DNA of 64,000 nucleotides from Ligilactobacillus apodemi DSM 16634 = JCM 16172 (GCF_001434405.1 NZ_AZFT01000030.1:1396-65395), one strand, 5' to 3'. Shown: positions 28,824 to 38,825, counted from the first letter of the stretch. Numbers and translations are program-made. The notes: generated from the letters alone by a model not told the origin.

Positions 28824-31118
28824 TTAACGTTTGATCAACGTATATAAATTTTTATCCACAGTATCAAAGAGTGGGGATAACTCTTTTGCCGCTAAAATGT
28901 CAAGTTGGTGCATTGCCCGCGAACAAATCGTGTAAACTAGTTGGCGTTCACTTTCATCATGGTAATTTTGCTTGTTAGCATTCCACATAATCACTGCATC
29001 AAATTCTAGCCCCTTAGCTAAGTATGACGGCACGATCAACGTTCCTGGGACGAGACGTTGATTTTCGGTGCGGATCAAAGTCGTGGCTACACCTTTTTTT
29101 TGCAATTGTTCAAATAAAGCTTCACATTCAGCTAAACTCTTGCCAATGATTGCTGTGGTCTTTTTAGCTTTATCATTTTTGGCTAAGATTTCAACAACAT
29201 CATCGACTAAAGCTGCTTGATCTTGATCCACGATCACCGTTGGCTTAGCGCCGTTACGGGCAAAAGCTGTCACTTTTTCACCGTTGACCAAAACTTCTTT
29301 TGTAAAGTCCGTGATTTGTTGGGTCGAACGATAAGAAGTCGTTAATTGGACAACTTTTGTTTTTTCTTTAGGAAACATCGTACTTAATTCGTTTAGCAAC
29401 GTATGACTGTTTTCTTTGGTAAAGATCGCTTGGTTTAAATCACCGAGCATTGTAAATTTAGCACGCGGAAATTCCGTCTTTAAATATGCCAATTGATAGG
29501 CAGTATAATCTTGGATCTCATCGATAAAGACTTGCTTGATCTCGCGGTCGCCTTTTTTGCCAGTGATGCGGTCATACAAGTACAAATATGGCGTCACGTC
29601 GGTCAACGATAAGCGCCTTTCTTTTAAGAGCTTGATCGTTTGGTCGATCCCTTGTTCCCATTCTTCTTTAGTGAGATCAAATTCACTTAAATCAAGCAAT
29701 TCGGGCACACTGCGCAAAAAGTGCACATATTGAGCATTGATGTTTAAGAAACGATTGCGTAAGATCGCCGTTTGGATCTTTTTATAGTCTTGCATAACAT
29801 ATTGGCGCGCTAAGAAATTCAATTCCTTATCGCCATTTTCAAAGTTACGTGGCTCATCCCCGTAAAGCGCATTTAGCTGTTGTTGTGACAAACCTTGGAC
29901 CGCTTTTTGAACTTCATCGGTTTTAGCAGCTTGACCAACTTTAGAATTCAAGCGCTTGATCAAAGCTTCTTTCGTGGCAAATAGCCGGTTGCCTAAATGA
30001 TAGTTTTCGTTAAAGCTATAGTAAATATCTCTGATCGCTTTTTTGGAGAAGAACACTTCGCCATCATGCATGATGTTTTTAAAACGCATGCCTTTTTTCT
30101 CAAGATAGTTACTATAAGCGGTCGTTGCCTTAAAGAACTTCAAGCTATCTTTTAATGCCTTGATCTTTTTATTGATCCCACTATTTTCTTCTTCAAAACG
30201 TTCCTGTAAAGTTTCCACTCGTAATTTTGGTAAACGCCGATTCGTGAATTGTGGGTAAGTCATTTGGACCATGTTTTGTTCGCCTAATTCAGGCAACACT
30301 TGATCGATATAGTCGTTAAACAATTGGTTAGGTGAAAATAAAACTACTTGTCCCGAATTCAATTTACCACGGTAACGATATAGTAAAAAGGCAACCCGTT
30401 GTAACACCGCCGAAGTTTTCCCCGAACCAGCTGCACCTTGGACAAAGAGCAATTCTGAATCAGTGTCACGAATGATCTTATTTTGTTCTTTTTGAATCGT
30501 GGTCACGATACTTTTCATCTTCGTATCGGAACCTTCATCCAAAACTTCTAGGAGCATTTGATCGCCCACCGTTTCATCGGTATCAAACAAAGTCACGATC
30601 TGACCGTCTTCGACCATGAATTGGCGCTTTAATTCCAACTCAACTTCGCGTTCACCGACAGGAGTGTTGTATTTGACCTTACCTAAACCACCATCGTAGT
30701 AAACGCTAGAGATCGGGGCACGCCAGTCATAAACTAAGAATTTATCTTTTTCATCGGAAAATGAAGCTAGTCCAATGTAGATCTTTTCTTGTTTTTCGCC
30801 TTGTTCTTTAATGTCGACCCTGGCAAAATATGGCTTTTTCTCCATTTTTTCTAACACGTCTAAGCGCTTAGCAGCTTGCGTGCGGTTGTTTTCTCGTTCC
30901 GCCAATTGTTGTTGTTGTTGGCGCACCGTCAAGGCTGTTTCCATCATTCCTGAGTAAGTCCCGGTCTTGATGCGGAGATTGTTTTTGAAATCATCTTGGA
31001 TCGCTTTAGTATCACTCTTTGCTGTCGCAATATTTTTTTGGGCTTTTTTTTCGGCTTGTTTGATCTGTGATACCACGTGATCCATGCGTTTTTGTTCTGT
31101 TTGTTTGATGCTTTCCAT
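28824..31118 (-). CDS. helD: RNA polymerase-recycling motor ATPase HelD (UvrD-like)
   Basis: The 764-residue length matches Gram-positive HelD. The N-terminal coiled coil (IKQTEQKRMDHVVSQIKQAE) is the arm that enters the secondary channel of RNA polymerase. The Walker A GAAGSGKTS is near 238, Walker B-type VFIDEIQDYT near 550, followed by GDLNQAIF and TTSYRSTQQI, all UvrD/SF1 motifs. HelD uses ATP to release RNA polymerase from stalled or post-termination complexes. ATG at 31118 behind GCGGAGGAAAA is clearly better than the frame start at 31166. It diverges from the antiporter gene. The gene contains a consensus DnaA box near its 3' end. Confidence 0.9.
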   Translation of the reverse strand: MESIKQTEQKRMDHVVSQIKQAEKKAQKNIATAKSDTKAIQDDFKNNLRIKTGTYSGMMETALTVRQQQQQLAERENNRTQAAKRLDVLEKMEKKPYFARVDIKEQGEKQEKIYIGLASFSDEKDKFLVYDWRAPISSVYYDGGLGKVKYNTPVGEREVELELKRQFMVEDGQIVTLFDTDETVGDQMLLEVLDEGSDTKMKSIVTTIQKEQNKIIRDTDSELLFVQGAAGSGKTSAVLQRVAFLLYRYRGKLNSGQVVLFSPNQLFNDYIDQVLPELGEQNMVQMTYPQFTNRRLPKLRVETLQERFEEENSGINKKIKALKDSLKFFKATTAYSNYLEKKGMRFKNIMHDGEVFFSKKAIRDIYYSFNENYHLGNRLFATKEALIKRLNSKVGQAAKTDEVQKAVQGLSQQQLNALYGDEPRNFENGDKELNFLARQYVMQDYKKIQTAILRNRFLNINAQYVHFLRSVPELLDLSEFDLTKEEWEQGIDQTIKLLKERRLSLTDVTPYLYLYDRITGKKGDREIKQVFIDEIQDYTAYQLAYLKTEFPRAKFTMLGDLNQAIFTKENSHTLLNELSTMFPKEKTKVVQLTTSYRSTQQITDFTKEVLVNGEKVTAFARNGAKPTVIVDQDQAALVDDVVEILAKNDKAKKTTAIIGKSLAECEALFEQLQKKGVATTLIRTENQRLVPGTLIVPSYLAKGLEFDAVIMWNANKQNYHDESERQLVYTICSRAMHQLDILAAKELSPLFDTVDKNLYTLIKR

Positions 31119-31245
31119 CTTTTTTCCTCCGCTCACATGAATTTTCGGTATTCTATTGTAGCACAATTTTTTTACTTCTCACAAACTATACGAACTTTAG
31201 TTTCTTGTGTATAATAGACTGCAATATTTCACAAGGAGTGGTTAA

Positions 31246-33111
31246 ATGACAATTCCTATTTTGATCGTCACTTTTTTCGCGTTTCTAACGCCGATGGTCT
31301 TGACCCGCTTTAAGATCGGTCTGTTACCTACAGCGGTCGCCGAAGTTTTGATCGGGATCATTATTGGAAAAAGTGGCTTTGGTCTCGTTCAAACCGGCGG
31401 GACTCTTTCGTTTCTTTCAAACTATGGTGTGATCTTTTTACTTTTCTTAAGTGGGATGGAGATCGATTTCTCCTTATTCAAGAAAAATAATGGTCCGCTC
31501 ACACCTTTAGCCCGTAAAAAGGCCGCCAATGCGTCGTCAACTTCCCCTGTTCAAGTGGCCGTCACAGCCTATGGTGGAAGTTTATTGATGGCACTATTGT
31601 TGGCATTTTTATTTAAGTATCTCGGGCTTTTTAGCAATATCGCCCTCGCAACGATCTTGTTTTCGACCATTGCATTAGGGGTCGTAATTGCTGTTTTAAA
31701 GGAAAATGAGCTGTTAAATAAGCCTTTAGGGCAAACCTTACTTTTGATCGCTGTTTTAGGTGAAGTGGTACCATTACTTTGCTTAACAGTCTACAGTTCA
31801 TTTGTTTCTGGCAAAGGTGAAAGTTCTTGGCTCGTCTTTTTGATCTTTATTGCTGGTGCCATCATCTTTCGGCGGTTCCGCAGTTTCTTTACTTCGCTTG
31901 ATCAGATCAATAAATCAACGACCCAAGTTGATATTCGCTTATCACTTTTGATCATCACCGCTTTGGTTGTCTTAGCTGAAACGGTTGGCGCTGAAGATAT
32001 TTTAGGTGCCTTTGTTGCCGGGATCGTGATCAAATTATTACAACCAGCGCAAGGTACGAAAGAAAAATTAGATGCCTTAGGTTATGGGGTCTTTATTCCC
32101 TTTTTCTTCATCATGACTGGTGCTAAGATCGATATTCCATCTCTTCTTGGTTCGCCTAAGACCTTGTTGTTGATCCCATTGTTCTTTATTGCTTATGTTT
32201 TAGCAAAAGTTCCCACTTACTTTGGTTTACGCCAACGTTTCAAGCGCATCAATGCCTTAGCAGGCGCTATGCTTTCACAAACTACGATCACCTTAGTTTT
32301 GGCAACCTTGACCGTTGCGCAAAATTTAAATGTGGTCACAAACGAACAATCCGGTGCCTTTATTTTGGCCGCCGTTTTAAGCTGTATTCTCGGGCCATTA
32401 GCCTTTAATAAGCTAAACAAACCTGAACCAGAAGATCTACAAAAGAGCACGATCCACTTTATTGGTACTAACTTAGTTACGATCAATACTGCCGAACAAT
32501 TAGACGACGATTGGTATGATATTCAAATGTATACCGACTGGGAGAAAAACTATCAGACCTTTAATTACCGCTCCAATATTCATCTGTTAGATAATTTAGA
32601 TCCTAAATATTTGATCGAGCACCAAATTTTTGACACCGATATTTTAGTTCTAGGTCATTCCCAAGTTGAAGTTAATTATGAATTAGCATTGGCGGCTAAA
32701 AAATATGGGGTCGAACGCGTGATCACGCGGATCCAAAACAGTGATCCTTCCAGCATGTCGGAAATGGATAAAAAATTATCCGATGCTGGGGTCGAATTTT
32801 TCACTTCCTTTGCCACGACGGTCGGCATGATGCGGGCGATCATCGAATCACCATCAACCTTAGATCTGATCACTGGCGATTCTCGTCTTTACGAAGTTGT
32901 TGTGCTCAATTCTAAATTTGCTGGCCTTGAATTACGGAAGTTACCGTTCATTAAAGAGATCACCGTTAGTCGGATCTTTAGACATCATAAGGCGATTCCG
33001 GTTAACGGAAATACGCAGATCCAATTAGGCGATCACATTCTATTTTCAGCTAATAAAGACATTGTCAGTGACATTCGTCAAAAAATCAGTAAGTTAAACG
33101 AATATAGGTAA
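31246..33111 (+). CDS. CPA2-family cation:proton antiporter with TrkA-N domain (KefB-like)
   Basis: The 621 residues comprise about twelve transmembrane helices (1-385; EDILGAFVAGIVIKLL and FFFIMTGAKID are family-typical). A cytoplasmic regulatory part follows with a TrkA-N/RCK-like region (about 400-520) and a TrkA-C-like domain (about 530-620, SRLYEVVVLNSKFAGLELRK). Members exchange K+ or Na+ for protons and contribute to pH and ion balance. The nucleotide-binding GxGxxG of the RCK domain is degenerate (IHFIGTNLV), so the gating ligand is uncertain. RBS ACAAGGAGTGG; a TATAAT at 31209-31214 is the likely -10. Confidence 0.85.
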   Translation: MTIPILIVTFFAFLTPMVLTRFKIGLLPTAVAEVLIGIIIGKSGFGLVQTGGTLSFLSNYGVIFLLFLSGMEIDFSLFKKNNGPLTPLARKKAANASSTSPVQVAVTAYGGSLLMALLLAFLFKYLGLFSNIALATILFSTIALGVVIAVLKENELLNKPLGQTLLLIAVLGEVVPLLCLTVYSSFVSGKGESSWLVFLIFIAGAIIFRRFRSFFTSLDQINKSTTQVDIRLSLLIITALVVLAETVGAEDILGAFVAGIVIKLLQPAQGTKEKLDALGYGVFIPFFFIMTGAKIDIPSLLGSPKTLLLIPLFFIAYVLAKVPTYFGLRQRFKRINALAGAMLSQTTITLVLATLTVAQNLNVVTNEQSGAFILAAVLSCILGPLAFNKLNKPEPEDLQKSTIHFIGTNLVTINTAEQLDDDWYDIQMYTDWEKNYQTFNYRSNIHLLDNLDPKYLIEHQIFDTDILVLGHSQVEVNYELALAAKKYGVERVITRIQNSDPSSMSEMDKKLSDAGVEFFTSFATTVGMMRAIIESPSTLDLITGDSRLYEVVVLNSKFAGLELRKLPFIKEITVSRIFRHHKAIPVNGNTQIQLGDHILFSANKDIVSDIRQKISKLNEYR

Positions 33112-33462
33112 TTGCCACACTAAAACTTCATTCACGAAATTTTATAAGTCAAAAAACTTTGCGAATTGACCGTTCACAGGTACAATTAAATCAGGAACCA
33201 ACTGACAGAGTTTTAAAATAAGACTTAATCTGGTATTAGATGAGATGATTTTGCATGTTCTAAGTAGCTTTATCCCCTTTACCCCTAAAAATAAAGTTAT
33301 GCTTGAACATTGGTCAATATTCCCCCTAATTATTTCCATCGATAACGACCGGTTCGTTTTATTTTTTAACTCACTTCATAACACAAAGCGCTCTGCTGAT
33401 CACCAGCAGAGCGCTTTCATGTTATAATCAGAAGTGATAAAAAGTTTTTAGGGGGCTTTCTT
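33112..33462 (+). other. Intergenic region with a strong hairpin
   Basis: No gene is supported here. The only clear element is AAAGCGCTCTGCTG-ATCA-CCAGCAGAGCGCTTT at 33384-33418. This stem is strong but has a weak T-run (TTTCATG), so it is perhaps a leaky terminator for the antiporter gene. TATAAT at 33423-33428 may be the -10 of the phosphatase gene. Confidence 0.5.
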
Positions 33463-34134
33463 ATGGCATACTCGATCTACCTTGTCCGCCACGGACAAAC
33501 TTATCTCAACCGTTACAATAAGATCCAAGGTTGGTGTGATTCACCTTTGACACCTAAAGGCATTGAAGACGGGCATGAAGCAGGCAAAAGACTTGCGCAT
33601 TTAAATTTTGCCCACGCCTTTCACAGTGACACAACGCGCGCTACTCGCACCTGTAAGTATATTTTAGACGAAAATGTGGCTAGTTCGGCTGACTTAACAC
33701 CCCAAGCCTTACCAAGTTTTCGCGAACAAAACTTTGGCTATTTTGAAGGCAGTGACACCAGTCAAGCTTGGCTGATGATCGGCGCTGACCATGGATGTCG
33801 CACCTTTAATGACATCATCACCAAATATTCGATCGAACAAGCACGTGACTTTACTAAAGTAGCTGACCCGTTCCATGACGCTGAAAACAACGAAGAATAT
33901 TGGCAGCGGCTCAACCAAGGTTTTGCTTACTTAGACCAGATTGCTAACGATGGCGACAAGATCTTGCTTGTTGCCCATGCAACTTTGATCAGAAGCATCA
34001 CCCATCACTTTGCCCCTGAGATCGATATTACGGTCAGTCCTAAAAATGGCTCAGCGACCCGCCTTGATGTTGACAACAACGGCAAGATCACCGTGGCTTA
34101 CTTTAATCGTTACCAAGATAATGCTGAATATTAA
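33463..34134 (+). CDS. Histidine phosphatase family protein (GpmB-like)
   Basis: The 223-residue protein begins with the phospho-His motif LVRHGQTYLNRYNKIQGWCDSP and has the acid Glu in FREQNFGYFEG and the second catalytic His in LLVAHATLIRS. These are the features of the branch-1 histidine phosphatase superfamily. The family includes phosphoglycerate mutases and phosphatases of sugar or nucleotide phosphates; the substrate cannot be told. RBS AGGGGG upstream of ATG; terminator follows at once. Confidence 0.85.
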   Translation: MAYSIYLVRHGQTYLNRYNKIQGWCDSPLTPKGIEDGHEAGKRLAHLNFAHAFHSDTTRATRTCKYILDENVASSADLTPQALPSFREQNFGYFEGSDTSQAWLMIGADHGCRTFNDIITKYSIEQARDFTKVADPFHDAENNEEYWQRLNQGFAYLDQIANDGDKILLVAHATLIRSITHHFAPEIDITVSPKNGSATRLDVDNNGKITVAYFNRYQDNAEY

Positions 34135-34135
34135 C

Positions 34136-34166
34136 CAAAAAAGCAGTCAACTGGGCTGCTTTTTTA
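34136..34166 (+). terminator. Terminator of the phosphatase gene
   Basis: AAAAAAGCAG / CTGCTTTTTT stem-loop immediately after the stop. Confidence 0.75.
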
Positions 34167-34457
34167 ATGCTCGGAAAATTTTAGAGGCATTCTCTTTAGG
34201 ACTCCGTTTGTAAGAGCCATCATCCCTAACGTCAAAAAAGCAGCAACTAATAGTAGAACTAATTCAAATTTTCCAAAGGCCACGGTTCTAATTGCTCTTA
34301 GTTGGTATGTCAGGGGATTTATCACCACTAAAAATTTTACTAGCCACGGTAATTTATCCGAAAAAACGTACAATGCTGGCGTCGCAAAAGAAACTGGCGT
34401 AAAAACTAGCGTCATGATGACATCTCTTTTTTCGTAAGTTGAAATTCGTGTACTCAA
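34164..34457 (-). pseudogene. C-terminal remnant of an ABC-2 type transporter permease
   Basis: The 97 residues correspond to the last helices of an ABC-2 permease (TPVSFATPALYVFSDKLPWL, then INPLTYQLRAIRTVAFG with the conserved NPLTY-xxx-R motif). The ATPase and the first four helices are missing. The frame begins at TTG nine bases after the end of the broken uvrA-like gene, without a ribosome site. It appears to be a leftover of a drug/polysaccharide exporter gene after deletion. Confidence 0.65.
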
Positions 34458-34465
34458 TCTGATAG

Positions 34466-35967
34466 TTATTCAAAACGAGCACAATACTCAGCCAAATCTT
34501 TTGCGGTCAAACTAGCAGGCGTTTTAGCCGTTAAGATTTCGGCTAAGGAACCGGACGATCTGGCCCCCATTTTTACCTGAACCCGGACCGATCTCAATGA
34601 TCCAATCGGCAGCTTTAATGATGTCAACGTTATGGTCAACCACGACTAAGGAATTTCCTTGCGCCACCAGTTTTGCAAAAACATTTAACAAGCCCTTGAT
34701 GTTATCTGGGTGAAGCCCGATCGAAGGTTCATCTAAAACATACAAAACGCCCGTAGTTTCGGTGCGTAATGTCCGCGCCAACTGGATCCGTTGCAATTCC
34801 CCTGTCGATAACGTATTTCCTGCCCGAGCTAGCGTTAAATAATCCAAATCTAGCTCTAATAGTGGCTTTAACTCATCATCAAAATCGTCAAAGATCGTCT
34901 GCGCCATCGGCAACATTTCTTGCGGTAAACCAGCTAAAACTTGTTGTTTATAGGCTGACAATTCGGCTAAGGTCAATTCTGTTACCTGCGCTAAGTTTTT
35001 GCCTCCAGCCACTTGTTTTAACAACTCCGGGCGTAAGCGTGTCCCGTGACAAGTCGGACACGTTGAATAATGGAAAAATTCACTGATCTTTCTTTGAGCA
35101 CGCTCACTTTTACTTGTTTTAGCCGATTCTAACACAGCTTCATGGGCATTTTCGTACAGAACATTGAAATCATGAAAAACTCGGCCTGTCCCCGAGTGCA
35201 GATCCATTTTATATTTCTTCTTGGGACCATGTAAGACAAATTCTTTTTCCTTGGCCGTCAATTCTTTATAGGGAACATCGGCTCTGATCCCCGCTTGTTC
35301 GGCAACTTTAGGCATAAAGTTTCGCCCGGGTAGCCGCCAGGAAGCGATCGCCCCGTCATTTAACGATAAATTTTCATCAGCAATCAATTTATTTTCATCT
35401 AACTGGCGCACTTCACCCGTTCCTTGACAAGTTTCACAGGCACCTTGGGAATTAAAGGCAAAATCTTCGGCACTAAACGCATAAAATTCTACTCCACAAG
35501 TCGGACACGTTACTTTCCCTAATTCGTCATCGCTTTTGCTCATTGCTTGGGCGATCTTTAAGCTTGGCTCTAATTGGTGCCCATTAGGACAAAGTGGACG
35601 ACCCAAGCGTGAAAAGACTAAGCGTAAGACATTTAATAACTCACTCATCGTCCCCACCGTAGCTCTTTGCGACGGAATCGTCGGGCGTTGACGTAAAGCC
35701 AAAGCCGAGGGAATATGTTTAACACTTTCCACCTGTGCTTTATTTCCCAACTTGATTCAGCGTCTAGTGTACGTTGATAAAGCTTCCAGATAACGACGTG
35801 AACCTTCTTCATATAAGATCCCCATTTGCTAAGGAACTTTTTCCTGAACCAGAACCCTCTGAGATCGCAACAAAGCTGTTCAACGGAATCTCAACGTCAA
35901 TGTTTTTTAGGTTGTGGACTTTAGCACCTTTGATCTCAACTTTAGTTGGAAGTTTTGACTGTTTCAT
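34466..35967 (-). pseudogene. Decayed UvrA paralogue (DrrC-like ABC ATPase), multiple frameshifts
   Basis: ATG at 35967 opens [19 protein letters not shown] and the Walker A region GSGSGKSS. The frame is lost near 35820 (before [15 protein letters not shown]) and again near 35745-35762 (before KAQVESVKHIPSALALRQRP). A long frame then carries the zinc-finger cysteines (CPNGHQ, CPTCGVEF, CETCQGTG), the signature LSTGELQRIQLARTL and Walker B VLYVLDEPSIGLH. A last shift near 34550 separates GKNGGQIV from GSLAEILTAKTPASL; the reconstructed stop is at 34466-34468. Only the first of the two ATPase halves of a ~750-residue UvrA paralogue is present. Intact relatives are linked to antibiotic or DNA-damage tolerance; this copy cannot work. 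Confidence 0.85.
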
Positions 35968-36018
35968 CTATTTTCCCCCATTTATTGTTTAGCCTTATTT
36001 TACCAAATTACGCCAAAA

Positions 36019-36056
36019 TAAAAACGGACCTGGCATAAACCAGATCCGTTTTAAAA
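36019..36056 (-). terminator. Terminator of the DUF308 gene
   Basis: AAAACGGACCTGG / CCAGATCCGTTTT stem just after the stop, with T-rich sequence on the minus side. Confidence 0.65.
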
Positions 36057-36071
36057 TATATAATCTATGTT

Positions 36072-36599
36072 TTAGAATGCTTGCACGATCTTGATGATCC
36101 CGACTAAAACTAAGTAGAATGCAAGTAACAAAACAAGGGTTGAAGCTGCGATCAATGGATTAAACAATAACACGATCCCGATCAAAAGTGCAAAAATGTT
36201 CAAGATAACTACTGCGATGTAGTAGCCACGATTCATTTGCTTGAAGTAGCTTGCTGTAGAAATTTCAGCGATCGAATCAAAGATGAACCAGAACGCAAAA
36301 ATGTAGGCTACAACAACTGCTGCGGCGATCGTTGCTGCTTTAAAGATGAAGAGTAGACCTAAGATAATGTCAACGATCCCCATAAATAAAAGCCAACCGG
36401 AGTTTTCACCGAATAAATTGCTAATACCTTTACGGAACCATAGTTCATAAAGACCTTTAAGTAAAGCTGCGATCCCAATGCAGATCGAAACGAACTCTAA
36501 AGTTCTATCAGGGTTCATGTAAGCCGCTACCCCAGCAATGACTAACACGATCCCAACTACTAAACTAAACCAGTCAAAGCTGCGTTTTGTTTTTTCCAT
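36072..36599 (-). CDS. HdeD-like DUF308 membrane protein
   Basis: The 175-residue protein has six predicted helices with Gly-rich turns (VVGIVLVIAGVAAYMNPDRTLEF; FRKGIS; DIILGLLFIF), the pattern of the HdeD/DUF308 family. HdeD in enterobacteria is linked to acid resistance; in lactobacilli the function is not established. ATG at 36599 is chosen over the longer frame because AAGGTGG lies ten bases upstream. Lies downstream of ackA on the same strand but with a 73-base AT-rich gap. Confidence 0.7.
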   Translation of the reverse strand: MEKTKRSFDWFSLVVGIVLVIAGVAAYMNPDRTLEFVSICIGIAALLKGLYELWFRKGISNLFGENSGWLLFMGIVDIILGLLFIFKAATIAAAVVVAYIFAFWFIFDSIAEISTASYFKQMNRGYYIAVVILNIFALLIGIVLLFNPLIAASTLVLLLAFYLVLVGIIKIVQAF

Positions 36600-36683
36600 A
36601 ATTGAAAACCACCTTAATAAATAAAGATTTATATTCAATTATTGACTATAGCACTAAAATTTACTATTGTCACCAAAAAGCCC

Positions 36684-37880
36684 TTATTTTGTTAACAAAC
36701 TCCACACATGTTGCGCGATCATATACTCTTCATCGGTTGGGATCCGCATGACAGTCACACTGGAATCTGGTCCGGAAATGATCGTCTTTGCGCCGCGTTT
36801 TTTATTTTCGGTCTCGTTGATCGTTACGCCTAAGTAAGCTAATTTTTTCATGATCTCTTCACTTGTTTCTGGTGAGTTTTCACCGATCCCACCAGTAAAG
36901 ACGATGCCATCAACACCACCCATTTCAGTGATGTATTGGCCAACGTAACGTAAAATACTGTTATAAAAGAGTTTGATCGCAAGGATCGCCCGTTTATTTC
37001 CTTGTTCAGCTGCTTCTTCAACATCGCGCATATCGGCTGAAACCCCAGAAACACCTAGGAAACCGGACTTTTCATTTAAGAGATAGACCATATCAGACAT
37101 CGATTTGACGTTTAGCTTTTTCATAATGTAGTTAGCTAAAGAAATGTCTACGTCACCTGCACGTGTTGCCATTTGGATCCCACTTAACGGGGTAAAGCCC
37201 ATTGACGTATCAAATGATCTACCATTTTTTACCGCTGTGATCGAAGCACCGGCCCCTAAATGACAAGTGATCAATTTAAGCTCTTCTAGCGGGCGTCCCA
37301 TCATTTCAGCAGCTTGATGTGCAACGTATTCGTGGCTGATCCCGTGTGCCCCATAGCGGCGAACACCGTATTTTTGGTACCATTCGTAAGGCGTACTATA
37401 CATGTAATTTTCTTCTGGAAGTGTTTGATGAAACGCCGTATCAAAAACTGCTACTGATAAGGCATTTGGCAAATATTTCCGGAAGGCCTTGATTCCGTTT
37501 AAGTTAGCTGGATTATGCAACGGAGCTAATTCTGCCAATTTTTTGATCTTGTCGATCACTTGGCTATCAACGACAACTGGACCAGTGAAATATTCACCCC
37601 CCGCTACGACACGGTAACCTACCCCTTTGATCTCATTTAAGTCATCAACTAACTTCAATTGCTTGAGAACTTTTAATAATAATTCGATCCCTTGCAAGTG
37701 GTTGGTGATCTCATGTTTTAATTCATATTTTTCATTATCACCATACTTAACTTTGATTTGCGAACCGGGGATCCCGATCCGTTCAATGATCCCACTCGCC
37801 AAAGTTTGATGGTTTTCGTTATTGAACAGCTTAAATTTTAAACTTGAGCTGCCGGAGTTGATAATCATTATTTTTTCCAT
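36684..37880 (-). CDS. ackA: Acetate kinase
   Basis: The 398-residue enzyme interconverts acetyl-phosphate + ADP and acetate + ATP. The diagnostic N-terminus MIINSGSSSLKFKLF (phosphate-binding Asn and Ser cluster) is present. So are the catalytic-Asp region AVFDTAFHQTLP, HLGAGASITA and the adenosine motif FTGGIGENS. ATG follows GAGGCG. It lies downstream of the ula operon but behind that operon's terminator and a cre-like site, so it has its own promoter. Placement suits a pentose-phosphate/phosphoketolase route that ends in acetyl-phosphate. Confidence 0.95.
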   Translation of the reverse strand: MEKIMIINSGSSSLKFKLFNNENHQTLASGIIERIGIPGSQIKVKYGDNEKYELKHEITNHLQGIELLLKVLKQLKLVDDLNEIKGVGYRVVAGGEYFTGPVVVDSQVIDKIKKLAELAPLHNPANLNGIKAFRKYLPNALSVAVFDTAFHQTLPEENYMYSTPYEWYQKYGVRRYGAHGISHEYVAHQAAEMMGRPLEELKLITCHLGAGASITAVKNGRSFDTSMGFTPLSGIQMATRAGDVDISLANYIMKKLNVKSMSDMVYLLNEKSGFLGVSGVSADMRDVEEAAEQGNKRAILAIKLFYNSILRYVGQYITEMGGVDGIVFTGGIGENSPETSEEIMKKLAYLGVTINETENKKRGAKTIISGPDSSVTVMRIPTDEEYMIAQHVWSLLTK

Positions 37881-37956
37881 AATATTTTCGCCTCACTCTT
37901 AAAACGTTTATCTAAGTTTATTATATTATTTCCATTTTATCCATTCAATTTAGAAA

Positions 37957-37970
37957 TCTAAGCGCTTACA
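37957..37970. promoter_or_regulatory. cre-like site upstream of ackA
   Basis: Minus strand TGTAAGCGCTTAGA matches the CcpA consensus at 13 of 14 positions. It lies 77 bases before the ackA start. CcpA activates ackA in related Firmicutes; the direction of control here is not known. Confidence 0.6.
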
Positions 37971-38054
37971 CATTTATGGTTATCATTCGGAAAAACTAAT
38001 AATAATCAACGATTGCACGTTTTTTAAATTTTTTTATAAAATCTTACTTTTATC

Positions 38055-38088
38055 TAAAAAAAGGCCCGTTGACTAACAGGCCTTTTTG
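38055..38088 (-). terminator. ula operon terminator
   Basis: Minus strand AAAAAGGCCTGTTAGTCAACGGGCC followed by seven T, just after the ulaF stop. Confidence 0.8.
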
Positions 38089-38090
38089 CA

Positions 38091-38807
38091 TCAATGTGAC
38101 TTAGATTTAGGATTATTTTGGCCGTAATAAGCATTTTCACCGTGTTTACGATAGTAATGCTTATCTAACAAGTATTGCGGAACTCTTTCTTGGTCAGGAT
38201 TCAACTGCAAGGTGTGATAAGCCATTTCCGCACTGACTTCTAACACTTTTGCATTATAAACTGCCTTACTTGCACTTTCACCCCAAGTAAACGGCCCATG
38301 TTGCCGGACTAAAACGGCTGGAACTGCCATCGGATCAAGCCCTGCTTTTTCAAAGGTCTCAACGATAACCTTTCCTGTATTTGCCTCATATGCTTCCGTG
38401 ATCTCTGCTTCACTCAAAGCACGTGCCACCGGAACATCTCCATAAAAGGTATCCGCATGGGTCGTACCCAAAGCAGCGACACTTTTACCAGCTTGTGAAA
38501 ATGAAACTGCCCAAGGTGAATGAGTGTGCACGATCCCACCAACATCTTTAAAATGACGGTATAAATATGCATGCGTTGGTGTATCACTGGATGGGTTCAT
38601 CGTTCCTTCGACCACGTTACCATCAAGGTCACACACGACCATGTCTTCAGGTGTCAATTCTTCGTAATCAACGCCCGATGGTTTGATCACAAAGAGTCCT
38701 TTTTCACGATCAATTTGCGAAACATTGCCCCAAGTAAAATTGACTAAGTCTAATTCTGGGAGACGCATGTTTTGCTCATATACTTCCTTTTTTAATTCGC
38801 TTAGCAT
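38091..38807 (-). CDS. ulaF: L-ribulose-5-phosphate 4-epimerase
   Basis: The 238-residue class II aldolase-fold enzyme converts L-ribulose 5-P to D-xylulose 5-P. The zinc ligands are in HTHSPWAV (two His near 95-97) and in VRQHGPFTWG (about 170), with the family motif SGVDYEEL near 44. It is the last gene of the ula operon, giving the step that feeds the pentose-phosphate/phosphoketolase route. The similar enzyme AraD has the same reaction; position in the operon supports UlaF. Confidence 0.9.
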   Translation of the reverse strand: MLSELKKEVYEQNMRLPELDLVNFTWGNVSQIDREKGLFVIKPSGVDYEELTPEDMVVCDLDGNVVEGTMNPSSDTPTHAYLYRHFKDVGGIVHTHSPWAVSFSQAGKSVAALGTTHADTFYGDVPVARALSEAEITEAYEANTGKVIVETFEKAGLDPMAVPAVLVRQHGPFTWGESASKAVYNAKVLEVSAEMAYHTLQLNPDQERVPQYLLDKHYYRKHGENAYYGQNNPKSKSH

Positions 38808-38825
38808 CTATTTTCCTACTTTCTT

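Noticed and set aside
33142-33427. Small frames in the gap before the phosphatase gene
   Set aside because: No ribosome site, no homology by eye, and they run across the hairpin at 33384.
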